DNA of 9,248 nt from Croceicoccus sp. (GCA_029936705.1 JAPYSD010000097.1:1-9248), one strand, 5' to 3'; counted from the stretch's first letter, positions 1 through 5,758 are shown. The notes: generated from the sequence alone by a model not told the origin. Numbers and translations are program-made.

Positions 1-467
1 CAATATGTGACGCTGCGCTGCGTGCCTGTCACGTCATCCGAGGTGAGATCGCGGTCGAGAAGGTCGTCTTCGGAGATTCTCGAGCCACATCCGCTGCATT
101 CGAAATGCCACCCCAGATCCACAAGAAACGAAGCGGGTATCTGGCCTTCTTCGGCGAGATGGTCGGCGCGCGGCTCTCTGCGAGCAGTGAAATCTTCATT
201 GCAGCCGTCGCCGAAGAGATCGGCGCCCATTGCCACAGCTTCCTCTTTCGTATGCGCAAATACGAGCCCGCCCTCGTGATCATATTTGTCGGTGACAGCA
301 AAGGCGAGCTTGGCGGCGGGTGCCAGCGCGGTGAATTCAGCAATCATGGGGGTGATCCGTGCAAAGTGGATGAGCCGGTTATAGGATAGGAGCTCTTCGC
401 CGCAAAGATGCCTTCCGCTCTTCCAAAAACTAGGGGCCGTTGTGCGACCAGCAATCAGTTCGGCCAT
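1..467 (-). CDS. Unrecognised protein with C-terminal CxxC, 3' end cut by window edge
   Basis: The reading frame is open from an ATG at 465-467 down to base 1 without a stop, giving 155 codons plus two bases, so the C-terminus lies outside the window. The start overlaps the last 13 bases of the upstream 221-aa gene, which fits translational coupling; no strong Shine-Dalgarno site is visible. An internal ATG at 345-347 is a weaker alternative, because the frame above it reads like coding sequence (HLCGEELLSYNR around residues 20-31). Residues 45-100 look like a small alpha/beta domain. A CSGCGSR motif (Cys124, Cys127) near the end looks like half of a zinc ribbon, whose second Cys pair may lie beyond the edge. 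I do not recognise the family. Function unknown; a small zinc-binding plasmid or phage protein is an inference. Confidence 0.75.
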   Translation of the reverse strand, partial: MAELIAGRTTAPSFWKSGRHLCGEELLSYNRLIHFARITPMIAEFTALAPAAKLAFAVTDKYDHEGGLVFAHTKEEAVAMGADLFGDGCNEDFTARREPRADHLAEEGQIPASFLVDLGWHFECSGCGSRISEDDLLDRDLTSDDVTGTQRSVTY

Positions 468-1120
468 GCATTACGCTTGGCGATCGTATGGAGCATTTCA
501 GCAAAGCTGATGACATTCCATGAGCATCCGTCGCGGTCATCTAGGGCAGGAAATGCTTCGTCAGCGGAATAGTCTTCACCGCATTTGCAAGCAGTGTCGC
601 CGCAGCGGTCACAAGGTTGATCCAGATATGCCCCCGCGCGGCCGCATTCCTCTTCGATTGCACTGAGGATGTTATCGATCTGGTCGGAAATTTCGTCTGA
701 TTTCCAGCCGGAATCGACACGCACGAGGTGATAGTTCGGGCGCTGATTGATCGTGAAAATCTGGAGGAGCTTCAGGCCATCGCCATGTGAATGCTCGCAA
801 ACGTATGGCGTTAGGTGTCCAGAGTCACCGTGGGTCCATAAGGTGCCGAGAAATTCGCGCTCGTAGGCGGCTTTGAGGGTCGCAAGCGGAATGAGATCGC
901 CAGGGACCATGTCGCGCGTGCCGACGGCATGGGTCATGAGCTGATCGGGAACAGTCCAAGCGGTGATGTACGGGGGAACTCTGACAGTCCAGCCGCACTT
1001 GCCGTAGCTTTCCGGAATTTGAGCGGGGGCGAGCAGTTCGCCTCGAACGCGCCCGATCTGGGGATGTTGAATGACGACAGCGTCGCCAGCGATGAAAGAT
1101 GTCGGAAGTTGATCAGTCAT
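455..1120 (-). CDS. Unrecognised 221-aa protein with Cys cluster
   Basis: The frame starts at ATG 1118-1120, which sits inside the last codons of the upstream 74-aa gene (8-base overlap ATGACTGA), so translation is probably coupled; there is no strong ribosome binding site of its own. The N-terminal 10-60 residues (GDAVVIQHPQIGRVRGELL followed by a Trp/Val/Pro-rich stretch) resemble a small beta-barrel in style, which is inference only. Residues 165-182 hold a Cys cluster, CDRCGDTACKCG (Cys170, 173, 178, 180), spaced as a compact metal site. The middle (residues 115-160) predicts alternating strand and helix, with an acidic helix DQIDNILSAIEEECGRA. The C-terminus overlaps the next gene by 13 bases. 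I do not recognise the family and assign no function. Confidence 0.8.
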   Translation of the reverse strand: MTDQLPTSFIAGDAVVIQHPQIGRVRGELLAPAQIPESYGKCGWTVRVPPYITAWTVPDQLMTHAVGTRDMVPGDLIPLATLKAAYEREFLGTLWTHGDSGHLTPYVCEHSHGDGLKLLQIFTINQRPNYHLVRVDSGWKSDEISDQIDNILSAIEEECGRAGAYLDQPCDRCGDTACKCGEDYSADEAFPALDDRDGCSWNVISFAEMLHTIAKRNAWPN

Positions 1121-1337
1121 TGGCCGGCTTGGACAGGCATTCTTCCTGCCACTCTCCGCAGATCGAGCAGTAGGCGTCGCCGGCGGCCTGGTTATAGGTC
1201 ACATTGCCGGATGTACGATCGCCGCAAGCCTTGTTGACGCAGACCATTGGCTCGAGCGTGAAACCCGCGCTTTTGACATCGTCAACGGTGTGTCCGGAAG
1301 GGTGGCTGCGTGGCAGTGATCGAAAATGTGCGCTCAT
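1113..1337 (-). CDS. Small putative zinc-ribbon protein, 74 aa
   Basis: The 74-codon frame starts at ATG 1335-1337, with GAGG placed six bases upstream. It carries two cysteine pairs, CVNKAC (Cys33, Cys38) and CSIC (Cys57, Cys60), about 18 residues apart. That spacing is compatible with a four-Cys zinc ribbon; a further Cys lies at 67. The N-terminal 30 residues are basic and His/Ser-rich. Its stop overlaps the next gene's start by 8 bases, so the two are likely co-translated. A later Met at residue 31 is a possible alternative start that would still keep all cysteines. Proteins of this size and layout are common in phages and plasmids as nucleic-acid-binding or regulatory factors, but no specific family is recognised. 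Confidence 0.7.
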   Translation of the reverse strand: MSAHFRSLPRSHPSGHTVDDVKSAGFTLEPMVCVNKACGDRTSGNVTYNQAAGDAYCSICGEWQEECLSKPAND

Positions 1338-1380
1338 GGGCGGCCTCGCGGTTGATCTTTGTGATTGGGCAGCGCGGGCC

Positions 1381-1399
1381 GCTGACTTTTGAAGTCAGC
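1381..1399. other. Intergenic hairpin, perfect 8-bp stem, 3-nt loop
   Basis: GCTGACTT and AAGTCAGC form a perfect inverted repeat with a three-base loop, in the 86-base gap between the 119-aa gene and the 74-aa gene. Flanking GCGCG and CGCGC bases could lengthen the stem past a small bulge. No T-run follows on the minus strand, so a classical intrinsic terminator is unlikely. An RNA-processing, stabilising or attenuating hairpin, or an operator, are alternatives. Confidence 0.6.
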
Positions 1400-1423
1400 A
1401 GCGCGCTTGGCTTTCGGATTGCG

Positions 1424-1783
1424 TTAGTTCCGGCGGTGATCGAACCAGCCGCTGCTGCGCAGGCCCTTCGCGCTAGAAATCGTGAAGGGATTGTCTCCCT
1501 CATGATGGAACAGGACTTCAAGGTCGCCATCGAAGCAGTAGAGCATCTCGATGCCAGTTTCGTTGTGAACGAGGTGCCGATAGGTCAGGTCGCCGAAGTT
1601 GTCGCCGAGGAGCAGGTTTGTCAGACGAGGGTTTTCGGCTTCGACTGCGGTCCATTCAGACCGCCCGTCGAAATTATCGCGGGGATCGCCGTAGGACAGG
1701 AGCACCCAAGTGGAGAGCAGACGTCCGATCCGGTCGGCATCTTCCGTAGCGAGGATCGCGGTGGCGTCGATAGTCAGTTTCAT
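1424..1783 (-). CDS. Unrecognised acidic protein, 119 aa
   Basis: The frame runs from ATG 1781-1783 to TAA 1424-1426. The upstream Shine-Dalgarno match is only weak (GAGACGAAAAGCC before the ATG). The protein opens with MKLTIDATAILATEDADRIGRLLSTWVLLS, a strand followed by a helix. It continues with an Asp/Glu/Asn-rich middle containing two short beta-like stretches, DLTYRHLVHNETGIEMLYCF and DGDLEVLFHHEGDNPF. It ends in a basic tail, GWFDHRRN. There is no signal peptide, membrane segment or metal motif. It sits alone between two hairpin-containing gaps in a run of minus-strand genes. I do not recognise it; the composition suggests a small soluble cytoplasmic protein. Confidence 0.75.
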   Translation of the reverse strand: MKLTIDATAILATEDADRIGRLLSTWVLLSYGDPRDNFDGRSEWTAVEAENPRLTNLLLGDNFGDLTYRHLVHNETGIEMLYCFDGDLEVLFHHEGDNPFTISSAKGLRSSGWFDHRRN

Positions 1784-1833
1784 GGCTTTTCGTCTCGGCT
1801 TTCGTTCGATGAGGCAGTCGCCTGAGGGAGAGA

Positions 1834-1866
1834 GGAACGCCGCTACTGGATAGGCTGCGGCGTTCC
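1834..1866. other. Intergenic hairpin, perfect 10-bp stem, 13-nt loop
   Basis: GGAACGCCGC (1834-1843) and GCGGCGTTCC (1857-1866) are exact reverse complements around a 13-base loop. They lie between the stop of the 207-aa gene and the start of the 119-aa gene. On the minus strand the stem is followed by a pyrimidine-rich stretch (TCTCTCCCTC) rather than a pure T-run, so it could act as a weak terminator or an mRNA-stabilising end. Confidence 0.65.
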
Positions 1867-1880
1867 ATCTGCGGGCTGGC

Positions 1881-2504
1881 TTAGGCGGCCTTTCGTGCCG
1901 CCTGGAGACCAGTCGCCACGGTTACGATCTCGTAAGGCGCACCTTGGTTGTCTCGCCGATAGAAGGTCATGGTTTCGCCATGGTCTCCGATGCCGATTTC
2001 AATATCGGCAGTCCGGTACCAGGCAAGCCGACGAGGACCGGTGGTCTCTTCCCACCGGTCGATCCCGAAGGCGAGTTCGAGAATGGACTTGTAGTCCATC
2101 CCGGTGAGGTCGCAGCGCGACAGGGTGCTTGTAAGAACCTCGAGCTGGCCGATTGACAGGTCGAGGCGGGCGACGTGCAGCGCACCTTCGACCTCGCGCG
2201 ACGTCAGCACGCGGCCTTCGTCATATGCTAGTCGGATCCGATGGATCTCGGCATGATCCACGATACGGCCGGCATCGGGGACGCCGGGACGAGGTTTGAC
2301 GAACCCGGCGAAGGCATTGCCGTCCCAGACGGAAAGGACTGGCGCGGCGATGAATTCGATGTAGCCGTCGTCGAAGCAGATTGCGATCGAACCGCTTTCA
2401 TCGAGCAGAATATCTTCGACGTCTTCCATAAGATTGCCGTGGCGTACCTTATGGGCAGCCATGTTTGGCAGGGGCATGGTCACGCGGGGTTCGAGTGTCA
2501 GCAT
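1881..2504 (-). CDS. Unrecognised protein, 207 aa
   Basis: The frame starts at ATG 2502-2504, with GAAGGGA lying 8 bases upstream as a good ribosome binding site. The ATG overlaps the TGA of the small upstream frame as TGATG, which points to coupling. The N-terminal part (residues 25-60) contains a repeated hydrophobic/acidic pattern, EDVEDILLDESGSIAICFDD, ending in an aromatic strand GYIEFIAAPVLSVWDG. The centre has a helix-rich section (residues 85-125). The C-terminal third, WEETTGPRRLAWYRTADIEI through TFYRRDNQGAPYEIVTV, looks beta-rich. No catalytic or metal motif, signal peptide or membrane segment is visible. A small GC-rich hairpin (AGGCGGC/GCCGCCT, 1883-1903) spans the stop codon and last codons. 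Family not recognised. Confidence 0.8.
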   Translation of the reverse strand: MLTLEPRVTMPLPNMAAHKVRHGNLMEDVEDILLDESGSIAICFDDGYIEFIAAPVLSVWDGNAFAGFVKPRPGVPDAGRIVDHAEIHRIRLAYDEGRVLTSREVEGALHVARLDLSIGQLEVLTSTLSRCDLTGMDYKSILELAFGIDRWEETTGPRRLAWYRTADIEIGIGDHGETMTFYRRDNQGAPYEIVTVATGLQAARKAA

Positions 2505-2764
2505 CAGCTTTTCCCTTCTACTGTCAATTGCAAGACTTCTGTCGGGAAGCGATCCTTCTTCTTGTCTGGCTGGGCCGAGCCTACGCGCGCGGTAGTTCCC
2601 GCCGGCGATCGGGCTTTTGTGCCGCCGCTCTCCATGCGCCCGAGTTCGATGAGCGTGCGGTCACGATTGTGCCTGTTGCATCACGAATTCGTAGAGGGGG
2701 CCGTCCTTGCGGCAGACTGCTCCGGGGGATTTGTTCAGAGCAAGGACTTTGAAGGAAATGCCAT
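2504..2764 (-). pseudogene. Candidate frameshifted small gene (about 85 codons)
   Basis: This 260-base gap holds two coding-like blocks. An ATG at 2762-2764 overlaps the upstream stop as TGATG but meets a stop after nine codons. A second frame, open from about 2759 to a stop at 2661-2663, reads FKVLALNKSPGAVCRKDGP and then YEFVMQQAQ, but has no ATG/GTG/TTG near its beginning. From about 2660 down, the original frame is open again: RDRTLIELGR, then a Ser/Gly/Lys-rich stretch ending EVLQLTVEGKS at TGA 2504-2506, which overlaps the next gene's ATG. One base gained early and one lost near 2665 would join everything into a single protein with overlaps at both ends. If the frameshifts are real this is a broken gene; if they are sequencing errors it is intact. 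A 43-codon ORF from ATG 2633-2635 is the only standard-start piece. Confidence 0.4.
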
Positions 2765-3264
2765 CAGGGCGTCAGTGTTCGGCGAAGATGGTCGGCGGCA
2801 TCATACAGGCCCACGCGGTCAGCGATGGCGGCTAGATCGCGCAGCTGTTCGTCGGTGGCGCGCTGGGTCTGGCTCATTTTGGGGATCTGGCCAAGATCAC
2901 GTTTCAAGTCGAAGCTGGTGGTGTCAGCTCGTGGTCGATCCGCTTCGACTACTGCCGAATTCACATCGATGAGGCCGTCGAAGATACACTCGATCTTCTC
3001 GGCCAGATATGACAGCCGGTAGCTGGCGATATCTGGGGTGTTGCCAGTGTGGCGATTGATATTGAAGGCCGGGACGCCCTGCTGGAGTAGGTCGCGCGTG
3101 ATGTTTAGGTGCTCGGACATCACGCCGCACCATTCGACGAAAGCATGAAACCGCCCGCCAGTGCCAAGTGAAAAGAGACGAGCGTAGAAAGCCTGCACTT
3201 CACTTTGGAGATCGTCGACAAGCTGGATGTCATCGTCGATCTGCGTCGTTTTGAGTTCGGTCAT
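2764..3264 (-). CDS. Unrecognised helical protein, 166 aa
   Basis: The chosen start is ATG 3262-3264, giving MTELKTTQIDDD; only a weak AGG-type site precedes it. The frame extends upstream to a TTG at 3322-3324, but those 20 residues look non-coding and overlap a well-placed mini-ORF, so I reject the longer form. The protein looks mostly helical. An acidic N-terminal helix (DDDIQLVDDLQSEVQAFYARL) leads into a central FVEWCGVMSEHLNITRDLL and SYRLSYLAEKIECIFDGLID, with a C-terminal helix DEQLRDLAAIADRVGLYDAA. The central part resembles small conserved plasmid-borne proteins in style, but I cannot name a family. No signal peptide, membrane segment or catalytic motif is visible. The stop overlaps the ATG of the next small frame as TGATG. 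Confidence 0.75.
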   Translation of the reverse strand: MTELKTTQIDDDIQLVDDLQSEVQAFYARLFSLGTGGRFHAFVEWCGVMSEHLNITRDLLQQGVPAFNINRHTGNTPDIASYRLSYLAEKIECIFDGLIDVNSAVVEADRPRADTTSFDLKRDLGQIPKMSQTQRATDEQLRDLAAIADRVGLYDAADHLRRTLTP

Positions 3265-3308
3265 TCGATCGGGCCTGTCTTGTTTGGGGAGGATGGTGGC
3301 GGAGAGGT

Positions 3309-3347
3309 CTAGTCCCCGCCCCAACCTTCGAAAGTCGTGAAGCGCAT
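3309..3347 (-). CDS. Mini-ORF of 12 codons with strong Shine-Dalgarno site
   Basis: ATG 3345-3347 opens MRFTTFEGWGGD and ends at TAG 3309-3311. AGGAG (CTCCT at 3353-3357 on the plus strand) lies five bases before the ATG, one of the best ribosome binding sites in this part of the window. It sits 44 bases upstream of the 166-aa gene. It could be a leader peptide, a tiny protein or chance. Its aromatic, Gly-rich composition does not resemble an amino-acid attenuation leader. Confidence 0.35.
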   Translation of the reverse strand: MRFTTFEGWGGD

Positions 3348-3398
3348 ATTTGCTCCTATGTGAGATGGATGGACGATGGTTCTTGCTGGGGCAAGGCG

Positions 3399-3434
3399 TC
3401 AGCCGCCGAGCCCTTCACCTGCTGGATTGTGCAT
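3399..3434 (-). CDS. Mini-ORF of 11 codons
   Basis: ATG 3432-3434 opens MHNPAGEGLGG and ends at TGA 3399-3401. AAGGGA lies nine bases before the ATG. It is in tandem with the 12-codon ORF downstream, inside the 219-base gap between the zinc-finger gene and the 166-aa gene. It may be chance; it is noted because two well-spaced ribosome binding sites occur in one otherwise gene-free gap. Confidence 0.2.
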   Translation of the reverse strand: MHNPAGEGLGG

Positions 3435-3483
3435 GCTGAAAAATCCCTTGGACGAAGTAGAGGTAGAGGCGGATAGCACCGGG

Positions 3484-3765
3484 TTAGAACACGAGTTCAG
3501 GTTGGATCGAAGACGCATCGCGGGCTTTAAGTGACCGCGCGTAGTCTCCACAGCCACCCATCGGGCAAACCCCGTAAGCGCCGTTTTTATCGGCCGCGAG
3601 ATCTCGCGCGCCATGAACTCCGCCGGCAAAGATCGCGTGCCCTGACGGGCGTTTGCAAGGGCTGCCGGATGGTTGGTTGCAGTCGGGGCATGCAACGGCG
3701 AGAGCTGGATCCATATCCCAGCGCTTGCCGCACCCCTCGTTGAGGCAGCGGACGGGTTTTGGCAT
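3484..3765 (-). CDS. Phage-type zinc-finger protein, 93 aa
   Basis: The start is ATG 3763-3765, preceded by AAGGA ten bases upstream, which itself overlaps the stop of the previous gene. An in-frame ATG at 3826-3828 would add 21 poorly conserved-looking residues inside that gene and is not used here. The protein has three Cys pairs: CLNEGC (7, 12), CPDC (26, 29) and CPMGGC (67, 72). The core CPDCNQPSGSPCKRPSGH, followed by HGAR, matches the pattern of small phage/actinobacterial zinc fingers (CxxC, PxGxPC, then HxxR), known as DNA-binding phage zinc-finger-like domains. A role in nucleic-acid binding is therefore inferred. It is third in the run NADAR, 88-aa protein, zinc finger, so it is probably transcribed with them. 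The C-terminal 20 residues look disordered. Confidence 0.75.
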   Translation of the reverse strand: MPKPVRCLNEGCGKRWDMDPALAVACPDCNQPSGSPCKRPSGHAIFAGGVHGARDLAADKNGAYGVCPMGGCGDYARSLKARDASSIQPELVF

Positions 3766-3778
3766 CTGGGGTAGGTCC

Positions 3779-4045
3779 TTAGGCTTTCGGTGATCGTGCC
3801 AAGGCGCGTTTCTCTCGCGCCTTGGCATTGCGAAGACGTCTTTTGAGATCGCGCAGGTTCCTGGTCAGCTGGTCGGCTAAGTCCTGATCGCACATTATGG
3901 CGTATTCCAGAGCTTCGATCTCGTTGGCGAAGGCAACCTCGCCGGTGAGTTGGCCACCAATGGATAACGGGTCGGATTGCTCAACGTAGCATTCCCAGTC
4001 GCCCCGCCCGACGATCCAGGGCGTCGCGTTCCCGGTCTCGGTCAC
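3779..4045 (-). CDS. Small charged protein, 88 aa, GTG start
   Basis: The frame ends at TAA 3779-3781. The chosen start is GTG 4043-4045, two bases after the TAA of the NADAR gene, giving VTETGNATPWIVGRGDWECY. There is no ATG before residue 55, and the frame further upstream is an Arg-rich antisense-like stretch inside the NADAR gene, so GTG is the sensible start, probably coupled to NADAR translation. The N-terminal half (WIVGRGDWECYVEQSDPLSIGG) looks beta-rich. The C-terminal half is a long charged helix, EIEALEYAIMCDQDLADQLT continuing into RNLRDLKRRLRNAKAREKRA, with heptad-like leucines suggesting a coiled coil. A very basic tail could bind nucleic acid. Family not recognised; the position suggests a partner of the NADAR protein. 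Confidence 0.7.
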   Translation of the reverse strand: MTETGNATPWIVGRGDWECYVEQSDPLSIGGQLTGEVAFANEIEALEYAIMCDQDLADQLTRNLRDLKRRLRNAKAREKRALARSPKA

Positions 4046-4047
4046 GG

Positions 4048-4608
4048 TTAGCCGCCGCCCATTAGGGCGGCGGCGAGACCAGCGGGTTTGGTGCGGGCGG
4101 TGGCGGCGCGCGCGGCGCGCAGCTTGTCGCGCTGCCGCATCAGCAGCTGTCCGAGGACATTGGCGCCTTTCAAGCGGCCGCTGCCGATTGGTTTGGCGCC
4201 CCAAAAAGCATCGCGCGAGCTCAGCTCGACGATGGCGCGATCGCCGCTGGCTAGCAGTTCGTCTGCGAAGCGCGCATTGGAGCATTTGAGCTCAATGGCG
4301 CGGGCCATGAGAGCGATGTTCACATTCAGCCAATCGCTGCGGCTATCACTGACGCGGGCGTGCGCGACCTTCTTGGCGAGGAAGCCATTTGCAGCATCGC
4401 GGATGGTTTCCTGTAGTTCAGCATCGGTGGGAAAGCGCTGGGCTTGGTACCAGGCTTCGCTGCTGCGCCAGAAGAGGCCGGTTTCAGGGTCGGTAAAGCC
4501 GTATCCGCCGGCCATATTGCCGTAGCAGCCCCAAGGATCAGCGGCCCGGCAGAAAACTGCATTGCCCCCATCTTCCCAAACGCGCTCGTCGCGGTTGATT
4601 TCATCCAT
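4048..4608 (-). CDS. NADAR-domain protein (YbiA-like)
   Basis: The start is ATG 4606-4608, with GGAG seven bases upstream; a longer form from 4635 would skip this site. The 186 residues match the NADAR (YbiA-like) fold. Landmarks are an N-terminal FCRAADPWGCYGN segment, the hallmark SSEAWYQAQRF (49-59), IRDAANG, DWLNVNIALMARAIELKC (92-109), LLASGDRAIVELSSRDAFWG (118-137) and a closing GANVLGQLLMRQRDKLR (148-164). NADAR domains act on ADP-ribose or NAD-linked N-glycosidic bonds. Characterised members remove ADP-ribose from guanine in DNA and act as antidotes to DarT1 toxins; YbiA itself is linked to riboflavin intermediate damage control. No DarT toxin lies in this window. The last 20 residues (Ala/Lys/Thr-rich) look like a flexible tail. 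It heads a minus-strand operon with the 88-aa and zinc-finger genes. Confidence 0.88.
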   Translation of the reverse strand: MDEINRDERVWEDGGNAVFCRAADPWGCYGNMAGGYGFTDPETGLFWRSSEAWYQAQRFPTDAELQETIRDAANGFLAKKVAHARVSDSRSDWLNVNIALMARAIELKCSNARFADELLASGDRAIVELSSRDAFWGAKPIGSGRLKGANVLGQLLMRQRDKLRAARAATARTKPAGLAAALMGGG

Positions 4609-4712
4609 TTTCCATCTCCATCGTCTGTCCACCAAGAACAGTCGGATCTGGAAATCCTAGGATGGAGAGCGACGATCGCCCAAGTGGGCTAACTATCTCT
4701 CGCAGGACAGTA

Positions 4713-4740
4713 ATGTTATGACACCTGCGACATGTGTAAA
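4713..4740 (-). promoter_or_regulatory. Candidate sigma70-type promoter for the NADAR operon
   Basis: On the minus strand TTTACA (4735-4740; five of six bases of TTGACA) is followed after a 16-base spacer by TAACAT (4713-4718; four of six of TATAAT). This would start transcription near 4706, giving a leader of roughly 97 bases before the NADAR ATG. It lies in the divergent region between NADAR and ihfA. For the plus strand, ATGACA (4718-4723) and TAAAAT (4737-4742) are present but only 13 bases apart, so I do not call an ihfA promoter. Confidence 0.4.
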
Positions 4741-4797
4741 ATAGCCCAAGGCAATGCCATGGGTTCGCAAAATCCTCGCCGATCAGGGGTGGTCTAG

Positions 4798-5094
4798 ATG
4801 AGTGATATTCCTTCGCTGACGCGAGCTGAGCTCGCCGATATCCTTTACAGCTTGGTTGGCCTGAGCCGCGCGGAATCTCTCGATATGGTTGAGAGCATCA
4901 TCGAGCATATGAGCGATGCGATGGCGAAGGGCGAGAATGTGAAGATTGCGGGCTTCGGGACATTCTTGCTCCTTGACAAGAATGAACGTGTCGGCCGAAA
5001 TCCAAAAACAGGGGTTGAGGCGACCATCGCTCCGCGCAGGGTTCTGACCTTCCGAGCAAGCAAAATGCTGAAGGACAAAGTCGGCCGCGGGTAG
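4798..5094 (+). CDS. ihfA: Integration host factor alpha subunit-like DNA-bending protein
   Basis: The 98-aa frame begins at ATG 4798, preceded by AGGGG/GGTGG about 8-12 bases upstream. It has the complete HU/IHF fold. Helices 1 and 2 span residues 7-42. The KGENVKIAGFGTFLL segment (44-58) is followed by the beta arm RVGRNPKTG (64-72), with the intercalating proline at 69, then PRRVLTFRAS (79-88) and the C-terminal helix. The GFGTFLL and GRNPKTG details favour the IHF alpha branch over HU. IHF normally works as an alpha/beta heterodimer that bends DNA in recombination, replication and transcription; no beta partner is in the window, so it must pair with a chromosomal subunit or act as a homodimer. 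It is the only plus-strand gene here, diverging from NADAR and converging on alkB. An accessory copy on a mobile element is likely, because the neighbours are not core genes. Confidence 0.92.
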   Translation: MSDIPSLTRAELADILYSLVGLSRAESLDMVESIIEHMSDAMAKGENVKIAGFGTFLLLDKNERVGRNPKTGVEATIAPRRVLTFRASKMLKDKVGRG

Positions 5095-5100
5095 AGATTG

Positions 5101-5697
5101 TCAGGCTGATCTGATTGTCCTGAATGTCAGCGTTATGCGGTCGCGTTTGCCGACCGCTTTTGGGACGCCGTGCTTCCAGTTGCGTTGGGTCTGGCCGGCC
5201 ATGACCAGCAAGCTACCTGTGGGTGTCGGCGCGTTGAACCGCTCTACGGTTTTCTGCTTTTCGGCGAACCAAGGTTTCGGCTCGAAAGCAAGAGAGCGAC
5301 CTTCCCCAAATGTGAGCATCGCGATAACGGGATCCCGCCCGAGCTCAGGCTCATTGTCGCTGTGCATTCCGATGCCGTGATTGCGGCCTGCGAGGTAGCG
5401 ATTGAGCAAAACGGAGTTGAAGCGTTGGCCGGTGGTCTCTTCAACGCGGTGCTGGAGGTCTTCCAAAAGCGGTGTGAGCGGTTTTGGCTCCAGCCGCATG
5501 CCGGAATAGGTGTAGGCTCCCGTGCCGTACCACCCGACAAGGCGTGGTTGCTTAAAGCTGCGGTTATGGACGACAACGTCGCGCTGTTCCCATTCGATGT
5601 CGCGCACCAGGCTGGCGAGAATCGTATCGCTTTCTGCAGATGAGATGAAGTTGGTGGCCATGCTGATCGCCGCACCGGAGATCTGAAGATCGCGCAT
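5101..5697 (-). CDS. alkB: AlkB-family 2-oxoglutarate/Fe(II)-dependent dioxygenase
   Basis: The 198-aa frame starts at ATG 5695-5697, with AAGGAG eight bases upstream. It shows the AlkB core: PRLVGWYGTGAYTYSG (51-66, nucleotide-recognition lid region), NSVLLNRYLAGRNHGIGMHS (94-113), the iron ligands His112-x-Asp114 in MHSDNEPELG, the second His ligand at 176 in NWKHGVPK, and the 2-oxoglutarate-binding arginines R187/R193 in RITLTFR. Asn99/Tyr101 in NRY match the cosubstrate contacts of E. coli AlkB. The HSDNEPELG context resembles the ALKBH2/3 branch more than E. coli AlkB. The enzyme oxidatively removes methyl adducts such as 1-methyladenine and 3-methylcytosine from DNA or RNA. All key residues are present, so it is probably active. 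It is last in the right-hand run and converges with ihfA, six bases separating the stops. Confidence 0.92.
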   Translation of the reverse strand: MRDLQISGAAISMATNFISSAESDTILASLVRDIEWEQRDVVVHNRSFKQPRLVGWYGTGAYTYSGMRLEPKPLTPLLEDLQHRVEETTGQRFNSVLLNRYLAGRNHGIGMHSDNEPELGRDPVIAMLTFGEGRSLAFEPKPWFAEKQKTVERFNAPTPTGSLLVMAGQTQRNWKHGVPKAVGKRDRITLTFRTIRSA

Positions 5698-5758
5698 TTT
5701 CCTCTCTCCTTGTAATAGGTCTAGGCTTTACGCGCTGGCTTAGGCACCGAGCAGCAGT

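Noticed and set aside
1310..1825. Plus-strand frame of 171 codons
   Set aside because: It lies antisense over the 119-aa gene and both flanking gaps. The minus-strand gene fits the co-oriented run and its stop/start layout better.
2241..2972. Long plus-strand reading frame of 243 codons
   Set aside because: It runs antisense across the 207-aa gene, the gap and part of the 166-aa gene, has no fitting ribosome binding site, and its protein is low-order and Arg/Gly-rich; the minus-strand frames are more protein-like and chain by overlaps.
4678..4689. Short inverted repeat GCCCA-AG-TGGGC in the NADAR leader
   Set aside because: A five-base stem with a two-base loop is weak and expected by chance in GC-rich DNA.
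4718..4742. Possible ihfA promoter, ATGACA and TAAAAT on the plus strand
   Set aside because: The spacer is only 13 bases, too short for a sigma70 promoter; no better pair was found by eye.
5070..5110. Bidirectional terminator between ihfA and alkB
   Set aside because: I looked for a stem followed by T-runs at the convergent stops and saw none.
5170..5643. Plus-strand frame of 157 codons
   Set aside because: It is the complement of the alkB gene, whose catalytic residues are unambiguous.
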